Assembly: GCF_000485595.1 (NCBI RefSeq)
Contig: NW_014577061.1
Location: 492,824-556,823 of the forward strand
DNA length: 64,000 nt
Origin: Priapulus caudatus
Lineage: Eukaryota > Priapulida > Priapulimorpha > Priapulimorphida > Priapulidae
Direction of reading: 5' to 3'
The translations under genes were made by a program, and so were the position numbers. Positions 42,625 through 54,900 of the stretch are shown piece after piece (the stretch's first letter is position 1; every line of letters starts with the position of its first letter). Under the pieces are notes generated by a model. The model was not told where the DNA came from and ran no database searches. It saw only the letters and a list, made by a program, of their open reading frames with translations.

Positions 42625-43130
42625 CACAGGTATCCTGCAGGTAATGCCACTGATGGTTATTGACAGGTTACCTACAGGTACCTGTCGTGGTTTTCTACAG
42701 ATAACCAGTACATGACTATCTAATGGTAAAACATTGGTAACTTGTAGGTATACCTGTTGATCAGTAACCATGGATCCCTCTCAGGTAGGCCTTCTAGTAG
42801 TTGATGATTAACCACAGGTAACACACAGGTAGACCTGTTGCTGGTTGATTACAGGTAACACCCAGGTAGACCTGTTGCTAGTTGATTACAGGTAACACCC
42901 AGGTAGACCTGGTGCTGGTTGATTACAGGTAACACACAGGTAGACCTGTTGCTGGTTGATTACAGGTAACACCCAGGTAGACCTGGTGCTAGTTGATTAC
43001 AGGTAACACCCAGGTAGACCTGGTGCTAGTTGACCACAGGTACCACCCAGATACACTTGCTGACGGTTAACCGCTGGTAACAGTCAGACATGCCTTTTTA
43101 TGGTTAACCACCGGTAACTTGCAGATAGTC
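42625..43130 (+). repeat. 37-bp minisatellite rich in ACAGGTAAC
   Basis: About six clean copies (42820-43030) of a unit containing TTGATTACAGGTAACACC and AGGTAGACCTG, with degenerate flanks. Each unit has a CAG|GTAACA-like sequence resembling a 5' splice site. It probably lies in the cadherin 3' UTR. Confidence 0.9.
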
Positions 43131-43439
43131 CCTGTTACTGACAAAACATGTACATCGAGTGGCAGAGCCTTGCGTTCTGGCCTCATCTTTTAACAGTGAT
43201 TGTGTGTGGGCACGTGTGTGTGATAGCTGTTTAGTTGTTGTATCATTGTACACGTTCGCATTTTGTTTATGAAACCATGTACAAAATTGTCTAGCAATTT
43301 GTGTAAAACAGTGATGCCAACAAAATCGTCAATCCTTTTTCGGTCCCCTGTACCACCGATCAGCATCTTACAGTAGCACTGATTGCGCCCATCTAGTGAA
43401 TAACACTGCCATTCTATGTGAGTATCTTTGCAGTAATAT

Positions 43440-43469
43440 CAAGAGCTAATAATACATTATTAGCTCTTG
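43440..43469. repeat. 14-nt-arm palindrome
   Basis: CAAGAGCTAATAAT and its exact reverse complement are separated by AC. It could form a stable hairpin in DNA or in the 3' UTR RNA. Confidence 0.92.
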
Positions 43470-45469
43470 GTAACATCCCTAACGGTGCCTATGCTTGCCG
43501 CTGCACTGCCAAAGCCATGTCTTTATCTGTGTGTGTATATGATTTGTGGCCGGAAACTGTCACTGGGTTGTGCTGCCAAGACGTTGTGTGAACATCGTCA
43601 TGAGATTATAATGGCAGATAATAGCAGGATGAGATAATGGCGTTTCCAAGAAGCTCGGGAATATTACTTTAGGCCAGGGATGAAGGTGTAGTCAGTGATT
43701 TTGCGACGCAAGGAGGAGATTAAACAATAAATTACGGATGATCATTAAAAATCTTAGCGGTGATAAGAAATGCTTCGGGAAATGATTTCTATATGACTAT
43801 AGGTATCAATGGAAAGGTTGTTAGCAAAATGTGTTATGAGATGTGGATAGTGAGTGAAAGTATAATGTAAATGTTATTCACAGTTTTGCATGCCATTGTC
43901 AACGGATCATGTAGGCCTACATCTGTGTAGACATTTAAAGCTGTGCACACAAAACAGCTTTAACGAACGTATATAGCAGTGTAGACATTGATATAAACTT
44001 TTGATAAATGCGAAAGGCACCACGTCGTTTTACACAACATAATATCTCCCTAGTGTTAGCTGCTACCTCGCTACTTGAGTATGCGAAGACTTTTATTTTA
44101 TTTTTTATGTTGCAGCAAAGCGCATTTAGTCAGAGATAAAGGCCTAGTTTTTGAGCGGTAACAGTTCGCAAACATGCGTGACATGGACAGGTTTTTCTTG
44201 TGTTCCACAATGTTGACTCGTCCCCTTTTCTTATGTTCATTCAGCGCGTTTTAGGTAAAGGCTGTTTTATACACTGATCACGATAACGATTTTTAAGTAA
44301 ATTGTTTAAATGATTTTAATCGATGAGAATCACTCAAATTAGTAGACGGCTGTAATTATGTATTTATTGTGATATACACATAGCGTTGTAACCATGGGGA
44401 ACCTTGCATTTCTGTTTTTAAGTAAGACACACTAAATGAAGGAAGAGGTGTAGCAGCAAGAAAACTTGCTGACTTGGTTCCAAATTTTAATGTGAAACTA
44501 GAATCTCATTATATTGCATTTGTGACATTTCCTGAGAACTCTTCTGTTGTTAGGCTATAAGCTAGAAGCGACGAGGTCGAACACAAGCACAGGAATAAGT
44601 CTCTGTAGAAAGCAGTATTCATTATCACTACAAGTAGGTACTCTTAGGAAATTCATGATTGCAGGGAATACCCTGTGTCAGGGAACCCATCAGTGTCGCG
44701 TCATTGTACGGTTGCTTCAGTATAGATTTCAATGTCAGATTTGCATGCCAAGAGGACCTAGTGAAGGCGTAAGGTTGTACCCTCGGTAGTATGGCCATCG
44801 TCAATCATTCCAGCAACGAGGATGTCGTAGGCCAACTATTGGCATACCTTCAGACTCTGTACGAAGCTATTTCCCATTGCATAATTGTTTTAAGATGTGA
44901 AAGCTTAGCAGAGTAACCGTATGTGGTTGTGATCCTCCCTCCCCCTCACGAACAATTAGTTGTAATGAGTAGACCCCCGTGTTAGTAATGTGTACATTTT
45001 TTATTTTAGTGCATATTTTTCTTTTTTTTATACATGGTGTATTACATTTCTTCATGGTCATTATGTGACTGTAATATTTGTTCTTACAGAAAATAAAGAA
45101 CGTCGTTCTTCATAGCAGTTTTTTTATTATTCTGTTTGTACCTCCATAGCTTATAGCTGTCACAATCACATTGCAAATCTATCACATAGCTTAACGTATT
45201 TGTGGAATGAAGAATAGTCATATTCAACACACCTTGACATACGCGTTGATTGTCTACCCCATCATAATATGGGATATACAGTTGTGCATGGACAATGTCA
45301 CCTATATATGTTGATAAGAACAAACTATATTAATCTCTGCTTTGATATCTCGACTATTATATCTCTGACTTGATGTCGGCTACAACTTTCGTACAAGATT
45401 ACATCGAAGAATAGCTACCCTAACATTGGTATCACATCTGTATAGTCGTCATTCATTACCATGATTATA

Positions 45470-45765
45470 CAGTGTTTCCTCTGCATTGACACGAGCGAGG
45501 GGGGCTCCTCGCTCAAATTCTCAGCCACCACACAGAAATTTGTCCAAAACACCACCTCGCTGCCGAAAATTACTGTTCTTCCAAAGAACAGTGCTTATGA
45601 TGCAGCAAAATAGCTTGGCATGCAGCAAATTGCACCATTTTTCCAAAAAAATTCCCCCGGACCCCCTAGCTGGGCAAGGCCTCGCTTTGCTAGGACCTCG
45701 AAATGCGCAAACACACCAAAAAACATTTACCACCTCACAGACGTTTTTGGCCAGGGGAAACACTG
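45470..45765. mobile_element. hAT-like nonautonomous element (CAGTGTTTCC ends)
   Basis: The left end is CAGTGTTTCCTCTG and the right end CAGGGGAAACACTG, inverted with one mismatch. The flanks share ATTAT but no exact 8-bp duplication is evident. About 296 bp, no coding sense. It lies 80 bp downstream of the GSS stop. Confidence 0.75.
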
Positions 45766-45845
45766 ATTATGTATTAAAAAATTTCCCTCATAAAAAAACT
45801 ATGAACCCCATATGCTGGGTTAAAAAATCTGGATGGTTGACGTAT

Positions 45846-45969
45846 TCACTCCAGATATGGACTGTCAATAGCACCATAACCCATGGCAACACCTCCTTCA
45901 TCAACGCCCATCATCTTTGTCCGTAGTAGATGTCCATGCTGCTCATTGAGCAACAATTCCTTCCCTCTC
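45846..45969 (-). CDS. GSS: GSS coding exon 11: C terminus
   Basis: The acceptor is GCTTGCAG; the stop TGA is at 45848-45846. It encodes [19 protein letters not shown] and [18 protein letters not shown]. Human: NKHVGHLLRTK and DGGVAAGVAVLDNPY. Confidence 0.97.
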
Positions 45970-48900
45970 CTGCAAGCAATGTTTCTTTTTATATTAGCAT
46001 TCAAAAACAAGCAACAACAACAGCAACAACAACAACTGCAGCACAAGCAACCATCAAGCACCATCACCATGTAACAAGTACAGGTTAATTTGAAACTAAT
46101 GAAACCAGTTGTTTTCAAGTCTATACTGACAGACTGATTGGAATTTCTTAGAAATTATAACAATATGCATTTTTACATGACATGAGAATACATAACCTAT
46201 ACAGACTGCGCCATACACATACATCATTACATTATGGCACAAACTGCAATGCATTTAACATACTCGCACAAACATATGAGTAACATTATTATTGTCATAC
46301 ATAATAATACTACTTGTGGTACACTCGCATTTATGTCATCAGAATTCCTAATGCTAGCCGCACACTATACGACCCGAGCGGGATCGGGAAGCTTATGATC
46401 GTCTCCCGAGCCCAGGCGTCTGGCTACCGACTGGTTTGACACGATCGGGAGGTCATTTTGGGCCGATTCGAATTTTGAATCGGGAGCGGAGCGGGTTGTA
46501 TAGTGTGCGAGGGTATATGACGCGACTCGTATAGTCTGCGTGGCCATCCGACCCGCCGCCGAGCGCTGAAGGGGTTTCCCCTAAAATTGACCAATCACAG
46601 AGCAGCGCCATGGGAAGCGCATTCCGTCTAAGTGGCGGAGTTTTGGACGCACGGGAAGGAGAACGATCTTGTTGAATTGTGGCTTGAAAATGAGTGTTTA
46701 TATGACTGCACCCAAAAGGATTATGCAAACAGAGTTGTAAGGACCAAACACCTTTCAGAAATTGCCGCGAAGTTGGGAACAAGTGGCGAGTACAATCGAT
46801 TCTATCCCTTTTAAAGTGCCCTTTCTATGACGCCTCCTTTGCAAACACAATACAACAGCTGGATTTAACTTCATTTTGGAAAAAAATGCTGGATGTGCGT
46901 CTGCTTGCTGCTAGGGGAAGCACTCCCGACCCTTAGTGCACGCTAAATCCGCTTTGAACGCCTCGAGAGCGCCATGGTTAGCGCCAACTTTGAGTTGTAC
47001 AGTGTGCGGGGGCCTCCCGATCGATCGGGTGCCGAGCATATGGTGTGCGAGGGCTTACGACTCCGGCCCGAGCAAAATCGTAGTCTGCGGCGAGCATAGC
47101 ACTATAACAAGGGCTGCAAAATCCACACATGTCCCCACATACTCCTACATAGCAACACAGGCTGCAGCACGAACACATGCACACCGTAAAATTCAATGCA
47201 TCGCAGCACAGGCGGCCACGAGTGTATATACACACCCTATCACGACTCCGAAAACGCCCAGTTCGCTGATGACGTTCTCGACGTGTGGTGGGTTGCCAGC
47301 TCGTATGATGTAGTTGCTGTGCGATTGGGGATGTATCTGTTCCATAAGAATGAATGCCGTTCTTTCGACAGTGTCGCTGATTGGGCCGAGCACGTCCACG
47401 ATCGCCTCCCCGAACGTGTTGTTCCCTCCTCCCTCCCGCTGCGGCTTCAACACATACTTGCCCGGATTTTCCATCGCCATGGCGACGGCAGCATCTCCCT
47501 CTTCGCCCTACGGCAGACAATACTATTGTGAGATTGAGATTGTACTAGCTCCAGTTCACGATAGCATACAGAAAGAAACTTGATTGCCATGCTGAACTAG
47601 AATATGGAAGACAGTTAACATTAACACGTCATTTAGAACACTAACGAATTTAGTGGAAAACTTTGTCCTATGGCAGAGAATACTATTGTGCAATTGAGAT
47701 TGTGCTAGTTGCAGTTCACTAGAGCACTTGGCATACAGAAAGAAACTTGATTGTCATGCTGAACTAGAATATGGAAGACAGTTAACATTAACAGTTTCCA
47801 TTGCGTGCAAGAACCTGTCACTAAGAACAGGAGCAAATTTAGTGGAAAGACGTATGCAAGCAGATTCTTAACGCACTGCAGCAAATTCTGGCAATTCAAA
47901 AGGTTATACTCATTATGTCTGTTGCTCAATATCAGAACAGAACCACTAGCATTGTCCACATATGTAGGCAAACCAATTACAGGAAATTTTATTGCAAAAA
48001 TGTGATCAAACTAGAACTATTTATTCTAAAAATTGCCAATCTGTGTATAATTTGGCAGTAAAAAAATGAGAAAAATAAGAACAACCGTGTGCAGAAATTG
48101 TATATACTATCATGTGGACGTAATGATTCTTACCATATCTAGGCTATAGAGGCCCACAAATGTCTTTCTGACTAATGCTGATTCCTCAGCATCTAGAAAC
48201 CTCTCCAACATGCCAGGCTTGGACAGTACTTGCTGTACCTTCTTCGTTCCAGCTAGGTGATACTGGATCGATGGGCATTTAATAGCTGAACTTCGCTCCA
48301 CTTTTAATCGAGTCTGCCAAACCTGCAAAAAGCACAAAACACAAGATTTATTGATAGATTCATAAAAATCACTATATGACTTTATTTTAACGTCCAGTTT
48401 GCTCCACCTGGTTGCTACGCTATATCTGCTTTATCCATCACCATCGGAGGCAGCATCGTACTCTCCTGAGACTATGGATTTTGTGTGGTCAGATCTTGAT
48501 GCAATGTGCTATGACTGTACACTGCTATTCGAAATAGAGAGATTCTGCCATATTTGTGTATCTGAAGGTCAGCCCAGATGTTGTAGTTATATCTTATTAA
48601 TCATTACTTTTTGCTTTTTCTCTTTCCAGCAGCTGTGCCAGGCTTATCTCACATTTCAGCAGCTCACTACGGAGAGCCTGTATAACCACTGAAGATGGTG
48701 CTATGTGTCTCCTTTCGAGGTGTCAATATTCATGGTGAAGAGTTTAAGGTGTAGCTTATTCCATAGTTTTTTTTATCAACTATACGAACCTCATCTGATG
48801 TATATTGATCTGGTGCATATCCATCTCTATAGTAAACTACTCCAACTTCTTTGCCATCTCTGAAATTAAATAAAATTTCACTTGAAGTGGTTTGTAAATC

Positions 48901-51900
48901 GTATATAAGTTTATGTACGTGGTAATAAGTGTGCAGTATAACTGTACATATAATAAACCAAGTAAGAAAAAATCTCAATTTAACGACGGTAAAACATTTT
49001 AGGTACACTCAACTAATTGGTACAAACCTGCCATCCACATGACTGTCACAATGACTTATAACATATGAAAATATAAACTTAGCAGCAATGATTCTAGCTG
49101 CAATCCAAAGGTGTGATAACCAATTACAAGCAAATGCAGTAAGCTTCTTAGCCAGCTACACGTGCGATACTTACATAAGTAGTGCTTTGGAGTTAGAGTC
49201 TAGTGAAGCCTTTGAAACCTTTGACATGGTACATCTTATTATTCGTACTTGTGGCTGCTGTTTGTAGACCTCATATTCAATATCACGCTGATCAAATATG
49301 TTCCTGGTTTCAGGTTCCACGACAAACAGAATCACAGCACTGGAAATTATAAAAATACGATTAAGTTGGGTAATAGTCGGATGTTTTATTGAAATTGGTC
49401 TGTTGGATGTCCTAAAACAAGCAAAATTCTACCACTTACTCTTGTTTATTGTAAAGTTTCCAGGCCTCTATCAAACCTTTGGCTAACCCACTTGCAGCAG
49501 TGTTCTCTGGTAGCTGGAAAATGAGTTTAGAACAATGTGCGGGATGGCTTATAAATTAATATTTGATTGCGAGGACAAAGCACGTAAGACGAAAAGGAGT
49601 CAAGGTCCGTGGTTATGACAACTCAGGTTATGTAAATTCACTCATACGTAATTTGTAAACTATGACCACTAAACATACGAAATGCAAATTCACTCTTGTA
49701 ACACAAAATGCAAATTCACTCTTGTAACACAAAATGCAAATTCACTCTCGTGTAATTTTGTAAAAGAATGAGCAGGTTTATATACACGAAAAGTAGCATG
49801 TTCACTCATAGTAAAATTAACGTAATACATATGTAGCAAGTCAAGTGTGTTTTAGTGTTCTACTCTTCACGTGATTAGAGAATGTATGTTCCTACTCCCT
49901 GTAAGAATTCCACCAACCCCACATCAGATGACTATAAAAAATGGCTAAAGGCTGGCACTTATAGAAGAGGGCTGGCAAACCTTTGCTGCTAATGACCCAA
50001 ATTGTGAGTGTAACTTCGAAGTTCCCAGAGCAGTTCAGAATGATCTTAGCTTCTACAGGGAACTGTACAAAAAGAAGGTCCACCTTAAATGTCAACCAAC
50101 TTTTCGGGTGCCAGATCGGAGCATGAAACACCCAAAGCCAATGACAATACTGATAATGAAGGCAAGTCGGCTAGTAACAGTGATCCCCCTCTCTATCCTA
50201 ATAATTTTAATCCTGAACTAGTTTTTCCTTCCCAGTATTGTCATGTTACTGTGTTACATCATTAAATAATTATTGTGTGTTTATAAGCATTTACTTGCAT
50301 TTATAGTTCCATTGGGATGCATTAGTTGCATAAGCCAGGGTAATACTGCATAACTAAATATATGCAACATGCATATATATATACATTATATGTTTATACC
50401 AAAATATATATATAATATGTATATATAAATGTTTATACCAAACATAATGTATGTGGTAGATAAAATGTTTAAATGGATATACACTTACGTGTTTATCTGT
50501 TTGTTCCACTGTCCAACCCTGTCTCTCTAAAAACCACCTTAAACAATAAAGAAATGTTGGAATGAACTTATTTGGCATGGTACCACATAGACGAGATATA
50601 ATGCACTATTACTGTACTATGTACTATTATGTAATATTACTACCAAACCATATTTTCAGGAAGGGAAAAATTAAAATATCAGTGAAATATACTGCAGAAG
50701 ACTTTTAACTATATAGGGTTGCAACTGTTAAACATTTTAATAGCAATGCCCAAAGTTTGATTCGTTATAATAGATTGTGTTCAACACCATGTGTTTTTAC
50801 ATGAGCCAATATACTGCATCTACATATAAAATTTTCCCTGATTATCTGATTTTGAACAAAGACGTAATGCACTATTAAGTACTTATACCTGTGGAACATT
50901 GAGACCTTAGATGCCAACCCTGCAAAACTTGATGCAATGGCATTTACTTCAATCTGTTTAATTTGCTTTGTATTAGTGTCAAACATATAGTCACTCCTTA
51001 ACATGCCAAAATGAATCTCCTGAAAAACAAGCAACCAATATATGTTATTTTACATTTAAGAACATTCTGTATTGCTTAGTTAACATGTTTACGCAATAAT
51101 ATCATATAAATATCACAATTTTGCTAAATATATGTACTGCCAACAGTTTTTCAGCTTAGGAAAGAAACCCATATGATTGGAACGTGGAAACATTATATTG
51201 TATTTACATTGCCCCATATATGTACTATGCACAAATAAAAAGTAAACACACATGCCTGTGACGTTCCTTCCTTATGTACAGTTCTGCAGATCTCCAACAA
51301 CTTTCTTGTAAAGACATCTACTTCTATGACACTGCAAAACAACGATAGCTCTGTTTAAACAAGATATAAATTAAAAAACATCAAATATGATAGTTACCAT
51401 TACACTTACAGTAATGCTGGTTTAATGGACTTAACAGTATCAAGAACAACGTTCACCTTCGCTGCAATACATTACGGTCTGTAATAAATTTCTGACAAGT
51501 TATTGTTATTAGCAAAGATCGTATATAATAAGACGGGACACTCGACTGAAATATTGGGTCACGCATGATACTATAGCGCCGATAAACAGATGGTGATGCA
51601 TTGAAAGCTGTGAATAGCAGTAGGCCTTGCAAACATACACTGTCCCATCAGTTGTCTGCTAAGAAATGCACCGGTCTACGGTGTTCTGTGACAATATACA
51701 GCAGTAACCACAGAAAGAGATTCAGCAAGGACGATATGTATAATATTTTAGATGTTTAAAAGAACTATAGGGCAATGAATGTGTTTTTCCCCCAGAGAGT
51801 AAATGTCAGTAAGTGTCTACTGCATGCATGCTCTACACAATTTAGAAACGTGGGGGCAGAAGTTACGCACATGAGTAAGAAACACAGACCGACAGCACAT

Positions 51901-54900
51901 TAACTGGCATGTTCAAACAAAATATGCAAACTGAAAGCACATAAAATAATGACTTCTTATCATACTAAACAAGTGCCGCAGAGCGACAGCGCTCATCTAA
52001 CGTCTACTGCGGTGACTCTGTGGTGGAGTGGTGGGATTCTAGTAAACCCTGTTAGTCCCAAATGTGTTTCACATACACGCCGAACCAGTGGAATGCACAG
52101 GATGGTATCCAGGAACCTTCTCAAGAAGAATGTTCGTTGGATCGTATGAAAGTTGCCACGAGATGGCGGCGTACGGTTTAAGGTCTTCAGATTAAAGAAT
52201 GGAAGCTTCCATCATACGTAGTAGGCAAACAACTATTTGCAAGACAGAATAGTTATAACACTCATCCATTTACCATACGCAAGCCTACAGGCTGCAAATT
52301 GCAATAGAGACGCTGGGCCACCTGCAACGCAATTAACGCAAGCAAAACTGGCAACCAACACATGCACTGGCAGGCAGCACTGCAGTGGCATACGTTATCA
52401 TTTAACACATACTGACAGTACAGAATGACATAGAATTATACGATTTAAGGAACATACACCTTCTTTAACCAAATTTAGCTTTTGAAATTTCACTGTGACA
52501 CTTTAAGCGCTCATTACATCCAGCATGTATAGATTCTACTAGCAAACCCCGCAGTCAAATTCTTTCTAACAGACAGTCAACAAATCCAACGTTAACGACC
52601 CTCTTGAGGGTAAAAAGGTTGATCCGACACTTACTCTTTCGCAATGTCAGCAGAAGGGACATTCATGGTCCTTTCAATAAAGCATAAAATAACTAGGTCA
52701 CCGCTGAAACAAAAAGTTTTTCAAATCGCCCGTCAGACCAATGTCCTCCGAAAATGTCTAAAATCTGCTCTGTCCCATTGACCTTTGACCTGTGAGCCTC
52801 CAATTTCGGCAAAGTGATGGCTTTTCCTAACCATGATCTATCCACCGACTAATAAACGAGCCTAGTCGACCGTTTAGATTTGTGCCGCATTCGCATTTCC
52901 TCCTATACCTAAAAAGTTAAGGAGTGAATGTCCCCGCTTCTTTTACACTTCTTGACCTTTGACCTTTGACCCCCAGCTTCGACATCCCAACTCGTTTTCG
53001 GATTACCCCCCCACGTCCCGAATATCGTGACCGTACGTCGAGCGGTTAAGATTTGTGCCCAACTGTTGACGCCCGGACGGACGGACGATCATGCGATTCT
53101 ACAAGCTGCATCTGACTGTCAGATGAGCTAAAAATAGTGATACTTGTTTAAGCAAACACTTTTTATTGCACTGACGGTAATGAATTTCCAATAGACACAA
53201 TTACGTGGGACATGATTTTAATAACGGTCCACAAATCTGGATGCCAGAAATCCGGACCACCTGAGAATCTGGACTTTTTGAAAACTCTCAAACTTATACA
53301 AATACTCTAATAAACTAAAAATAAATAATTAATTTCTATAAAATACCTTCTGCTTTCATTTGTTTACTTATTTTTCTTTTACAATGTTCATTTTTAAACA
53401 TGATTTCAAGCATTACATGCTCATTTTTGTAGTAAATTTTTTTGTTTACATTTTTGTCAAGTGTTGAATTTATATTTCTGCTGGTTTGTTAAACTGCTCG
53501 TTTTGATAAATGAAGCAAGCTGTACTGCATTTGCTAATAAATAAACTATTAAAAATACCTGTTCATCTCGTCTTTATTCCTCCTTAAATTCGAATTTTAA
53601 AACTACTGCCCGAGAATCTGGAAAATCTGGAAATCCGGACCGACCCAATTAATCCCCGAGCAGTTTGGATTTTCAGACTTCTACTGTAGTCTAATTCAGT
53701 GGACTAATATTTTACTCTCAGACCACTACTAAGTATGCAATATTACTCAGTATGCAACAGTAGTAACAGTAGTCAAACATTACTCCGGTAGATTCAAGTC
53801 GTCAGGTGTCCCTCTGTGCTAGACAAAAATTCTCAGCTATATCGTTTACCTTTGCAATACTTCCTCTAGGAATGTAAAGTCAGTTGCTACAGAGTGAATA
53901 AGCTTGTTGACGGCATACTGGACACGCTTTGCCTCCTGAAGTCCAACTCGAGGGAATGGTGACGGATACAGGAGAAATGGTGCATAGTTGACAACCTCTG
54001 ATGACCCGGGTGCTTCAGCTGTCCTCATCACATTTCCTACAATGTAAAGCAAGCATAATATTTCATTCTAATGTTGTAGGAGTAATAACCCAAGTAAGAT
54101 TAACTAAAAATTCGGTAGAATTGATGGATGAAATACGCTCTGTAGTGCATGCAGCATGCACACATTAGTGTCTCCCGCTTTATTCAAAAAGTTCAGATTT
54201 GTCGTGATAGCCGGTGATAAAGTCAGATCGGGCAGCTGTACAAAATATTGCATGCCTCCGAGTGTGTTTTACAATGGATAAATGTGTGCGTAAAACGTCA
54301 TTGAAATATAATAAAAACGTGTTCATGTATTTTTTGTCTGCTAAAGATTTATTTAATCATGAATGATAAAGTCTGTTTAGCATTCCATCACTCTGTGAGG
54401 CAGATTGACTAATTTAACTGTTGAAAAGCTAGAAAAAATGCATCTCCTGGCAAAAGCCCCCAGATTAGGGAAGATGACGATGATGATGACGATTGTGATG
54501 ATACGTCAAAAAGCGCAAATAAGATGACAATGACGACAACAGAGATGGTGACATCGACTAAGAAAAAGGCAAATAAAATGGAAATTATATTTTATTCTCA
54601 TAAGGCCAAAACAAAATATAGGTGTGGTTACGGTTTCCGGACCGACCCTACTTATTCCCAGCGACCCTAAACATTTTATTGTCAATTTTCTTTAAAGTAA
54701 AAAAAAGTGCTGCTTCAAAAGGCACAACGCACATCCTTCGGACATGGTTCGTAAATAAAATATTTCAAGAAAATAAAATGTTTTCCCTACCTACCTACCC
54801 TATTTTTTTCGGCATGTAACGGTAACCACACATACATTTTGTTTTGGCCTAATGTTCTTTATAACACTATACAAGTTCACATTTCAAGGATTTTTCTCTT

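Larger units (their letters stand above)
41465..45469 (+). other. Cadherin 3' UTR and convergent intergenic region
   Basis: No open gene seen. AATAAA occurs at 43728 and 45094 on the plus strand, and either could end the cadherin transcript. TTTATT (AATAAA on the minus strand) at 44999 and 45123 could serve GSS. The region holds a 37-bp minisatellite and a 30-nt palindrome. Confidence 0.55.

Noticed and set aside
45883-46074. Gln-rich plus-strand frame
   Set aside because: It covers GSS exon 11 in antisense and a CAA microsatellite.
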